Shown: piece after piece, positions 1 through 5,276 of the stretch | Position numbering within the stretch: position 1 is the first letter of the stretch | How the letters are laid out: each line of letters begins with the position of its first letter | DNA from: Verrucomicrobiota bacterium | GTDB lineage: Bacteria; Verrucomicrobiota; Verrucomicrobiia; Chthoniobacterales; UBA10450 | Direction: 5' to 3' | DNA length: 5,925 nt | Assembly (NCBI GenBank): GCA_003221375.1 | Contig: QHRI01000289.1 | Span: 1 to 5,925, forward strand | Made by a program: the position numbers and the translations under genes | The notes under the pieces: generated by a model | What the model was told of the DNA's origin: nothing | What the model saw: only the letters and a program-made list of their open reading frames with translations | The model's database searches: none

Positions 1-2
1 AG

Positions 3-83
3 TACGTCAATGAATTAATGATCCGCTGCGTGCCCGGCATCGCTCTAAACGCGATGATGGGTGATCCGCGGTTTCCTCTATGA
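3..83 (+). CDS. Possible 3' end of an upstream reading frame (partial, doubtful)
   Basis: The frame is open from the window edge for 26 codons and ends at a TGA (81-83) that overlaps the ATG of the kelch gene as ATGA. The end reads ...GIALNAMMGDPRFPL. Such overlaps are common between translationally coupled genes, and the kelch gene has no clear Shine-Dalgarno of its own, which would fit coupling. However, 26 codons is easily reached by chance, I recognise no motif, and these 79 bases could equally be plain 5' untranslated sequence. Confidence 0.2.
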   Translation, partial: YVNELMIRCVPGIALNAMMGDPRFPL

Positions 84-1540
84 AAAAGAAATTCGCTCCT
101 CAGTCTGCAGCTGCCCGCGCGCCTGCTCGCGAACGCTTTCGGAGTAGCGTTGACGAAGGGGGCTTCTTTGATCTTCGCGCCTCAATTGGCCTTTTTGTCT
201 TCTTAGCCGGTCTTTTACTTGCGCTGTTCGCCACGGCAAATTCATTGCAACTCGCGTTTGACACATCCGCAAACCAACCCACCGAGGCAAAGGCATCTGT
301 ATTGCTTGGCGGCAGCATCGGCATTCCTTTCAGTGAGACGTGGACCTTCACTGGAAGTCTCAACACCGCACGTGATGCGCACACCGCGACATTATTGGCT
401 AACGGCATGGTGCTGGTTGTGGGCGGAGTTGATATCGGTTCTGTCAGTTCTCCGAGCGCCGAACTGTACGATCCGGCGACCGGGACTTGGGCTGTTACCG
501 CCAGTCTCAACCACGAACGCTTTTATCACACAGCGACATTGTTGCCTGACGGCAAGATACTCGTTGCGGGGGGAGATAGCACTAACGACGGCGACCTGGC
601 GAGCGCCGAACTGTACGATCCGGCGACCGGGACTTGGACTGTCACCGGCAGTCTTAACATCAAACGGCAGTTACACACGGCGACGTTGTTGCCCGACGGC
701 AAGGTGCTTGTTGCGGGGGGATATAACAGAATTAATAAGATTCTCGAGAGCGTGGAACTATACGATCCGGCGACGGGGAGCTGGACTCTGGTCAACGAAC
801 TTAACACCGCGCGCTTTACTCACACGGCGACGTTACTACCTGACGGCATGGTGCTTGTTACCGGGGGATTTGGTGGTAGCGGCACTTTGGCGAGCACGGA
901 GTTGTATGATCCGGTGAGCGGGACTTGGACTAACACCGGCGATCTCAATACCCCCCGCGTTGTACATACCGCAACGTTGCTGCCAAACGGCACCGTCCTT
1001 GTTGCAGGAGGAATTAACAGTAACGGCATTTCACCGACCGCGGAATTTTACGATCCCGCTAGCGGGACTTCTAGTGCCACCGGCAATCTCAACACCGAGC
1101 GCTATGCGCACACGGCGACCTTGTTGCCCAACGGCATGGTACTTGTCGCAGGGGGGATCAATTTTAGTGGCAGTTACGCCAGCGCGGAACTGTATGATTC
1201 GGCCAGCGGGAGTTGGCTGGCTACTGGTGATCTCAATACCGGACGCTATCAGCATACGGCGACGTTGCTGCCCGACGGCATGGTCCTTGCCGCGGGGGGA
1301 CTTGATATCAGCGTCACTGCGTTGGCAAGCGCTGAACTCTATACTCCTTCAGGGGCAACCCCAACACCAACAGCCACGCCGACGCCAAGCGTTACTCCTA
1401 GCCCGTCCCCTACGGCTACTCCATCTTCTACCCCAACGCCTTCACCAACGGCGACGCAAACTCCAACAGGCACGCCCAGGCCTAGTCCCACGCCCAGGCT
1501 TCGCCCGACTCCGCCGCCACGGCCGACTCCACCTCGATGA
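80..1540 (+). CDS. Exported seven-bladed kelch-repeat protein with Pro/Thr-rich C-terminal tail
   Basis: The 486-residue product starts with a basic leader (residues 1-33, KKK and several Arg), followed by a hydrophobic segment at about 35-50 (IGLFVFLAGLLLALF) and a possible signal peptidase I site after Ala-Thr-Ala at 51-53. If it is cleaved the protein is periplasmic or secreted; if not, it is membrane anchored. Residues 86-425 are seven consecutive repeats of 48-50 residues. The pattern is W..TG.LN..R..HTATLLPDG.VLVAGG, then SAELYDP.SG, which is typical of bacterial kelch / galactose-oxidase-like propellers. Seven repeats would make a closed propeller. Residues 426-486 are almost all Thr, Pro, Ser and Ala, ending in Arg-Pro, as in a flexible stalk or wall-spanning linker. 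No catalytic residues are recognisable; such propellers usually bind sugars or proteins. The ATG at 80 is chosen because the leader follows it directly. The start lacks an obvious Shine-Dalgarno. The substrate is unknown. Confidence 0.9.
   Translation: MKKKFAPQSAAARAPARERFRSSVDEGGFFDLRASIGLFVFLAGLLLALFATANSLQLAFDTSANQPTEAKASVLLGGSIGIPFSETWTFTGSLNTARDAHTATLLANGMVLVVGGVDIGSVSSPSAELYDPATGTWAVTASLNHERFYHTATLLPDGKILVAGGDSTNDGDLASAELYDPATGTWTVTGSLNIKRQLHTATLLPDGKVLVAGGYNRINKILESVELYDPATGSWTLVNELNTARFTHTATLLPDGMVLVTGGFGGSGTLASTELYDPVSGTWTNTGDLNTPRVVHTATLLPNGTVLVAGGINSNGISPTAEFYDPASGTSSATGNLNTERYAHTATLLPNGMVLVAGGINFSGSYASAELYDSASGSWLATGDLNTGRYQHTATLLPDGMVLAAGGLDISVTALASAELYTPSGATPTPTATPTPSVTPSPSPTATPSSTPTPSPTATQTPTGTPRPSPTPRLRPTPPPRPTPPR
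335..1354 (+). repeat. Seven in-frame tandem kelch repeats (144-150 bp units)
   Basis: Unit boundaries in the DNA are about 335-484, 485-631, 632-778, 779-922, 923-1066, 1067-1210 and 1211-1354. The first unit is 50 codons, the next two are 49 and the last four are 48. Conservation reaches the nucleotide level: a 37-bp perfect direct repeat occurs at 454-490 and 601-637, exactly 147 bp (49 codons) apart, at the SAELYDPATG end of units 1 and 2. The similarity suggests growth by duplication and could let repeat number change by recombination. In unit 6 the Trp is replaced by Ser (TSSATG), and unit 4 has LVNE in place of the usual TG motif before the LN. Confidence 0.9.
1355..1537 (+). repeat. 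Low-complexity Thr/Pro/Ser-coding tract
   Basis: These 61 codons encode the C-terminal tail of the kelch protein, mostly alternating (T/S/A)-P, changing to R-P-T-P-P near the end. The DNA is a degenerate run of CCN and ACN/GCN codons. An alternative frame stays open here because of the base bias, but it gives only Gln/Arg/Leu-rich low complexity and is not a gene. Such tails are usually extended and often glycosylated in secreted bacterial proteins; glycosylation here is inference. Confidence 0.85.
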
Positions 1541-1564
1541 ATGTTGCAGACCGGCTTGTTGAGG

Positions 1565-1663
1565 CTATGTCATGACAAGTTTGTGATCGGTGAGAAGTAG
1601 ATAGTCGGACCAAAATTCGAGATTCGACCATCCGTCTTTGTCGTAGAAAAAAGGCCGGGTCAC
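1565..1663 (-). pseudogene. Possible remnant or short ORF (about 32 codons)
   Basis: Read on the minus strand from a GTG at 1663 to a TAG at 1565-1567, the product contains PFFYDKDGWSNLEFWSDY and ends in KLVMT. The mix of Trp, Tyr, Asp and Phe looks more like protein than random translation. Upstream the frame stays open but turns into Arg/Ser-rich sequence antisense to the next gene, with no ribosome binding site. It may be the surviving 3' end of a lost gene, or chance. I do not recognise a family. Confidence 0.15.
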
Positions 1664-1808
1664 GCAGGAGCAGAGGGAGTGATTTGTGCGTCCTTCGGAC
1701 CTTTGAATCCCTTGCGCGCGTCTGCCGGCCGAAAGAACCCTTCGGATAACAGATTTTTTAGGCTGATTCCTTTTTGTAACGTGGTATTGTAGTTGGCGGT
1801 TCCGAAAC

Positions 1809-1812
1809 GAGG
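1809..1812 (+). promoter_or_regulatory. Shine-Dalgarno deciding the start of the small membrane protein
   Basis: GAGG lies 8 bases before the ATG at 1821, good spacing for that start. A TTG two codons earlier (1815) is in frame but only 2 bases from this motif, so ATG 1821 is the preferred start. Confidence 0.5.
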
Positions 1813-1820
1813 TTTTGGTT

Positions 1821-2120
1821 ATGAAACCCAGGAGTCCTTCCACGGACGGTGAGGGGCAATTTCCGCACACCGACTATTTTTTTCATTCCGGTTTCGGCCA
1901 CTGGCACGGCGGCTATTTTTCGCCTTACGACGGAGAGGACAGACATGGAGTCAGGAATTTTTACAATTTAGCACGCGAATTCCGCATCGAGGCTGCACGA
2001 GAGCGTGCCAAGGAAATGGCCGTGTTTGCACTGATTGTTCTGACCTCAGCGTGGCCAGTGCTCTACATGGTGGTCACAGTGGTGAAACTGCTGAGCAAAG
2101 GACGTCCGTTGGACCAGTAG
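1821..2120 (+). CDS. Small single-span membrane protein of unknown function
   Basis: The product has 99 residues in three parts. Residues 1-45 are hydrophilic and rich in His, Gly and aromatics (HTDYFFHSGFGHWHGGYF at about 16-33, then SPYDGEDRHG). Residues 46-65 form a likely amphipathic charged helix (FYNLAREFRIEAARERAKE). Residues 66-90 are one hydrophobic span (MAVFALIVLTSAWPVLYMVV) followed by VVKLLSKGRPLDQ. Basic residues flank the span on both sides, so topology is unclear. The clear helix and the GAGG at proper spacing argue that it is expressed. The His/aromatic patch could bind metal or a partner, but that is inference. It is convergent with putA, 37 bp apart, and 280 bp after the kelch gene, so it is probably a separate transcription unit. 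I do not recognise a named family. Confidence 0.7.
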   Translation: MKPRSPSTDGEGQFPHTDYFFHSGFGHWHGGYFSPYDGEDRHGVRNFYNLAREFRIEAARERAKEMAVFALIVLTSAWPVLYMVVTVVKLLSKGRPLDQ

Positions 2121-2130
2121 CCAAATTGCT

Positions 2131-2156
2131 CGGGTTTCGCGAAGACTCGCGTCCCG
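2131..2156. terminator. Hairpin in the gap between convergent genes; possible bidirectional terminator
   Basis: CGGG (2131-2134) pairs with CCCG (2153-2156). Inside, CGCGA (2138-2142) pairs with TCGCG (2147-2151) around an AGAC loop, with a TTT/T internal loop between the two stems. It fills most of the 37-bp space between the stop of the small membrane protein (2120) and the stop of putA (2158), where a shared terminator would sit. Neither side carries a U-tract, so it is not a canonical Rho-independent terminator and may only stabilise 3' ends. Confidence 0.4.
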
Positions 2157-2157
2157 T

Positions 2158-5049
2158 TCAACGTTTCGGAGGCCAGAGAAATTCCTCGCGATATTCGGGC
2201 GTCTTTTCCGGAGTAAGTCCGTGGCGTGTGACGTTTTCGGTCACGACACGCGGAATAAACGGATGACGGCCAACTATCGCACCGGTGCACGGGCGGTTGA
2301 TGTACACGTTGCCGGCTTCCAATTGCGCTTTGATGCGCTCGATGTTAGCCGGGCTGCGTGAGAAAAAGCCACCGGTCAACGCATAATCGGTGCCATTGGC
2401 GACTTCGATGGCTTCATCGAGGTCGCGCACTTTGATCACACTTAGCACTGGGCCGAAAATCTCTTCGCGGGCAATCCGCATGTTTGACTTCACTCCAGTA
2501 AAAATTGTAGGTGGAATGAAATAACCGTGTGGCGGGACGTCCTTCGCCTGATAGGCGAGTGTCGCTTCGCTTTTACCGACCTCGATGTAATCCAGAATGC
2601 GCCGGTAGGCGGCCTCATCAATTACCGGCCCGACCACAACGCCCGGTTCTTCTGGATTGCCGACGCGCACGCTGGCAGCGGCACCGAGCAAACGTTCCAT
2701 GACGCGGTCGTGGTTTTCTTCGAGAACGATCAGCCGCGAGAGCGCGGAACACTTCTGGCCTTGAAAACCGAATGCCGAATAAATCGAATCGACAATAGCT
2801 TCATCCAGATCGGCATCGGAATCGACGATCATGGCATTTTTGCCGCCCATCTCGCAAATGACGCGTTTGAGCTCTCGCTGGCCTTCGCGAGTTTTGCCGG
2901 CGCTCTCCCAAATCCACAGCCCCACCTCGCGCGATCCTGTGAAGGCAATCAAATCGACGTCTTTGTGATCGACCATGTGCGCACCGATGACCGACCCTTT
3001 GCCGTTGAGAAAATTCAACACGCCGGGAGGCACGCCGGCCTCCTCGTAAATTTCCATCAGCATGGCGCCGATGATGACCGATTGCTCAGAGGGTTTCATG
3101 ATCACCGTGTTGCCGGTGACGAGCGCGGCGCTGACCATCCCGCACAAGATCGCCATCGGAAAATTCCACGGCGCGATCACAAGCGCGACGCCACGTGGCC
3201 AGTAATGCTGGTAGCTTTCTTCGCCAGGCACATTTTGCGTGAGCCGGGGCCGGCCTAACAGTCGCATCCGGCGGGCGTAGAAGGTGCAGAAGTCGATGGC
3301 TTCGGCAATATCGCCGTCCGCCTGGCTCCACGGCTTACCGACCTCAAAGACCTCGAGCGCGGAGAGCTCAAATCGGCGTCGTTCGAGAATTTCGGCGACG
3401 CGCTCCAGTAATTCACAGCGCTGTTCAAACGAAGTGCGACGCCATTTTTCGAACGCAGCGCGAGCCGCGGTGACGGCGCGTTCAGCTTCGGGAATATCGG
3501 CTTCCGCGGCGTAGCCGACGATTTGGTCTGGCTGGCTCGGATTGACCGACGAAAACATTTTGTCGGTCCAAATCTTCTCGCCATTGATCGTGAGGGGAAC
3601 TTTGCGTCCAAATTGTTTGCGCTGTTCGCGCAACGCAGCCCGCATTTTTTCCTGGTTCTCCGGTAAAGCGAAGTTCGTTAGGGGCGCATTGTCATAGGGA
3701 GCGCCCGGTTGTGTTTTGGGTGTATTTTTTGTCATATTTATGGTGGAATTTAGTGGCGGTAGAACGCCGTTTCGGCTCCGGTGCAAAATTTCTCTTGGAT
3801 TGCGCAGCAGTTCTGCTGCCGGGACGTTGTCGGAAAATTTTGCGCGCAAAAATCCTTCATTCGAGGTGTTCTCGAGCAGACGTCGGACCAGGTAGGACAT
3901 CCCGGGAAGAAGTTCACCGACTGGGCAATATTCCCGAACGCGATAACCCATATCCACTAATGCACGCTTAATTGGTCCAGCCATCCCATAGAGCAACTGA
4001 AACTCGAAGCGGCTGCGATCGACGCCAAGTTCATCCGCGAATGCCTGCGCGTGTGCGATGCTCCGAACGTTGTGCGACCCGAATGCGGACGTAACTACAG
4101 ATTCATTCTCCAGTAGCAACCGCGTGAGCGTTTCGAAATTCGTATCGCTCTCCGGTTTCTGAAGATAAACCGGACAATCCCAGCCGTTCTGGCGCGATTT
4201 CGCTGTTTCGTAATCCCAATACGCGCCTTTCACCAGACGGACCGCAAACCGCGTTCCGCGCGCGCGACCCCACTCGATCAGGTCACGCAAATCTGCTTCA
4301 GAATCCCGCAAATAGGCTTGAGTGACAATTCCTGCATGCGGCCAATTCTTAAACTCTTCCTCGGTGAAAACGGTTTTGAACAATTCGAGGGTTATATTTT
4401 TGTGCGCATAGCTTTCCATGTCGAAATTGATGAAAGCGCCCACGTTTCGCGCGCGACGCAGCAGGGGCCGCAGCTTGGGCGCGAGGTGGGCAATGGCGTC
4501 CGCAGGGTCGGCCGGATTTATTTGCGAATAGAGGGCAGAAATTTTGACCGAAAGATTTACGACCGGGAAAAGTGCCGAATTTTTGCCCAGGGGATCAGTC
4601 CAGTCTTTTGTTTCGCGCGAGAGGCCCTCGAGCAAATCCAGGTAACGCGCCGCATACTCGTCGGTCTCCGTTTCATTGACGACAGCTTCTCCCAAGAGAT
4701 CGACAGTAAATCCAATTTTTTGGGCGCGGCGCTTCCGCAACGTCCGCATGACATCGTCTGAATTTCGTCCGGCAATAAACTGGCGCGCCATTTCGGAAAC
4801 GTTCCAGCGCAGGATAGGTCCGCTGATCCACGGAACAACGCGTGCCAGACGAACCCCAGCCCCGAGAAATTCCGAGACTTTTTGCGAATCACGCGCCTCA
4901 GCGAAGTATTCCTGAAGGTGCTGAACAATTTCGCCTGAAGTGCGCAGTGAAGGGAGAACATCAACAAAACGATGCGCTGTCCGCGCTGTTCGATTTCGCT
5001 TTGAAGCGACCTCATCCACGAAATTAGTTCGCCCCCATGCGTTAAGCAA
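2158..5049 (-). CDS. putA: Bifunctional proline dehydrogenase / L-glutamate gamma-semialdehyde dehydrogenase (PutA), ends altered
   Basis: The product (963 residues from the TTG at 5049) oxidises proline to pyrroline-5-carboxylate with FAD, then the hydrolysed semialdehyde to glutamate with NAD+. It has no N-terminal ribbon-helix-helix, so it is not a self-repressing PutA.
The proline dehydrogenase half, about 25-420, shows NLSVKIS (Lys169), INFDMESYAHK, RFAVRLVKGAYWDYE (Arg271), FEFQLLYGM and the proline-binding YLVRRLLE (Tyr386, Arg389, Arg390). A linker runs to about 505. The aldehyde dehydrogenase half shows PWNF (Asn629), MKPSE (Lys652), FTGSREVG, the general-base Glu733 in CEMGGKN, catalytic Cys767 in GQKCSA, EEIFGP (Glu863) and the aldehyde-anchor CTGAIVG.
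Two things are odd. After GRHPF (931) the family's GG.K.SG...KAGG.DYL segment is absent and the protein jumps to IPRVVTENV. At the 5' end there is no ATG; TTG 5049 and GTG 5019 are the candidate starts, an in-frame TAA lies at 5068-5070, and the usual first helices are missing. Proline dehydrogenase activity seems likely, though the altered N-terminus leaves some doubt; dehydrogenase activity of the second half is doubtful. Confidence 0.93.
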   Translation of the reverse strand: MLNAWGRTNFVDEVASKRNRTARTAHRFVDVLPSLRTSGEIVQHLQEYFAEARDSQKVSEFLGAGVRLARVVPWISGPILRWNVSEMARQFIAGRNSDDVMRTLRKRRAQKIGFTVDLLGEAVVNETETDEYAARYLDLLEGLSRETKDWTDPLGKNSALFPVVNLSVKISALYSQINPADPADAIAHLAPKLRPLLRRARNVGAFINFDMESYAHKNITLELFKTVFTEEEFKNWPHAGIVTQAYLRDSEADLRDLIEWGRARGTRFAVRLVKGAYWDYETAKSRQNGWDCPVYLQKPESDTNFETLTRLLLENESVVTSAFGSHNVRSIAHAQAFADELGVDRSRFEFQLLYGMAGPIKRALVDMGYRVREYCPVGELLPGMSYLVRRLLENTSNEGFLRAKFSDNVPAAELLRNPREILHRSRNGVLPPLNSTINMTKNTPKTQPGAPYDNAPLTNFALPENQEKMRAALREQRKQFGRKVPLTINGEKIWTDKMFSSVNPSQPDQIVGYAAEADIPEAERAVTAARAAFEKWRRTSFEQRCELLERVAEILERRRFELSALEVFEVGKPWSQADGDIAEAIDFCTFYARRMRLLGRPRLTQNVPGEESYQHYWPRGVALVIAPWNFPMAILCGMVSAALVTGNTVIMKPSEQSVIIGAMLMEIYEEAGVPPGVLNFLNGKGSVIGAHMVDHKDVDLIAFTGSREVGLWIWESAGKTREGQRELKRVICEMGGKNAMIVDSDADLDEAIVDSIYSAFGFQGQKCSALSRLIVLEENHDRVMERLLGAAASVRVGNPEEPGVVVGPVIDEAAYRRILDYIEVGKSEATLAYQAKDVPPHGYFIPPTIFTGVKSNMRIAREEIFGPVLSVIKVRDLDEAIEVANGTDYALTGGFFSRSPANIERIKAQLEAGNVYINRPCTGAIVGRHPFIPRVVTENVTRHGLTPEKTPEYREEFLWPPKR
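2254..2259 (-). other. putA: Junction of an apparent in-frame deletion in putA
   Basis: Codons for Phe931 (2257-2259) and Ile932 (2254-2256) join two segments that family members normally separate by roughly 20-24 residues. Upstream is CTGAIVGRHPF, which should continue GG; downstream is IPRVVTENV, which normally follows DYL..F. The frame is kept and both flanks match the family well. This therefore looks like one clean deletion of about 60-72 bp, or an assembly collapse, rather than drift. The alignment is from memory of the family. Confidence 0.75.
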
Positions 5050-5077
5050 AGACGGAACCAGACGTCTTTAGGGGCTC

Positions 5078-5087
5078 AAAAAAAAAA
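5078..5087 (+). repeat. A10 homopolymer in the putA upstream region
   Basis: Ten consecutive A (T10 in the putA direction) lie about 30 bp before the putA TTG start. The tract could bend DNA or act as an A/T-rich promoter element, and is a likely place for sequencing or slippage indels. No paired -35/-10 boxes for putA could be assigned around it. Confidence 0.6.
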
Positions 5088-5126
5088 TTACATCCAGACA
5101 CGCTCAGTTTGCCATCGGCTTCCGAA

Positions 5127-5276
5127 ATGAGGATGAAATTGCTTCAAGCAATTTTGAGGAGCAAGTGGAGGAGGTTTGCCTGGCAGACTCCGGAGGCCCA
5201 GGGCTCGGATCTGTCAGGCAATCTCTTTTTGTACTCATTTGATCGGGCGCAGAAAGCGCGTAGCAAACAGTCATGA
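5127..5276 (+). CDS. Small ORF overlapping the threonine aldolase start; possible leader peptide
   Basis: An ATG at 5127 opens a 49-codon frame beginning MRMKLLQAILRSKWRR and ending FDRAQKARSKQS. Its TGA (5274-5276) overlaps the aldolase ATG (5273-5275) as ATGA, the classic layout for translational coupling. The frame runs straight through the 12-bp stem and T-tract at 5176-5230, so ribosomes reading it would disrupt that structure. The peptide is basic, with no family I recognise and no run of Thr or Gly codons as in a classical attenuator. There is no good Shine-Dalgarno before 5127; a second Met lies at 5133. The frame is open further upstream, to a TAA at 5043-5045. It may well be a chance ORF. 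Confidence 0.3.
   Translation: MRMKLLQAILRSKWRRFAWQTPEAQGSDLSGNLFLYSFDRAQKARSKQS
5136..5154. promoter_or_regulatory. 19-bp perfect dyad, possible operator
   Basis: AAATTGCTT and AAGCAATTT are exact inverted repeats around a single central C. The site sits in the 223-bp gap between divergent putA and the threonine aldolase gene, a usual place for a regulator of both. The symmetry and length suit a dimeric helix-turn-helix protein, but no regulator gene is in the window. As RNA it could form an 8-bp A/U-rich hairpin. It overlaps the start of the small ORF at 5127. Confidence 0.4.
5176..5230 (+). terminator. Strong terminator-like hairpin with T-tract, upstream of threonine aldolase
   Basis: Arm TTGCCTGGCAGA (5176-5187) pairs with TCTGTCAGGCAA (5210-5221): 12 base pairs with one G-U (5183/5214). 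The 22-nt loop can fold further (GAG/CCC against GGG/CTC). TCTCTTTTT (5222-5230) follows at once, giving the intrinsic-terminator pattern on the plus strand only; the minus-strand side has no T-tract. No plus-strand gene of ordinary size ends here. It would therefore act either as an attenuator in the aldolase leader or as the end of a short RNA begun in the divergent spacer. Confidence 0.55.

Larger units (their letters stand above)
1541..1820. other. Intergenic spacer without a convincing gene
   Basis: The 280-bp gap lies between two same-strand genes. No clear intrinsic terminator follows the kelch stop. Two small hairpins are visible: GTCC-TTC-GGAC at 1690-1700 and CCGAA...TTCGG at 1729-1745. 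The second is followed, eight bases later, by a T6 run (1754-1759), too far for a standard terminator. A TATTGT at 1785-1790 could be a -10 box for the next gene, but there is no good -35 box 16-18 bp upstream. A minus-strand stretch that looks partly coding is listed separately. Confidence 0.6.

Noticed and set aside
219..917. Long plus-strand frame (232 codons) inside the kelch gene
   Set aside because: It is Arg/Cys/Trp-rich with a repeating pattern that mirrors the kelch repeats read in another frame; the kelch frame explains the region fully.
1729..1759. Stem CCGAA/TTCGG followed by a T6 run as a terminator
   Set aside because: The stem is only 5 bp and the T-run begins 8 bases after it, too weak and too distant for an intrinsic terminator.
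1762..1790. Promoter for the small membrane protein with -10 TATTGT
   Set aside because: No -35 match at acceptable spacing; a single 4-of-6 box is not enough.
2527..3258. Plus-strand frame of 243 codons opposite the PutA dehydrogenase half
   Set aside because: Antisense to intact, motif-rich aldehyde dehydrogenase sequence; composition (His, Arg, Asp-rich) is that of a shadow frame.
3700..3735. Internal ATG in the PutA linker (MTKNTPKTQ) as a separate dehydrogenase start
   Set aside because: There is no Shine-Dalgarno before it and the frame is continuous with the proline dehydrogenase half; linkers of this kind are normal in fused PutA.
5109..5137. TTGCCA as a -35 box for the aldolase leader
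   Set aside because: The hexamer 17 bp downstream (GATGAA) is a poor -10 match, so no promoter is claimed.
5247..5259. GCGC-AGAAA-GCGC mini-hairpin before the aldolase start
   Set aside because: Only 4 bp of simple GC sequence, expected by chance in this base composition.
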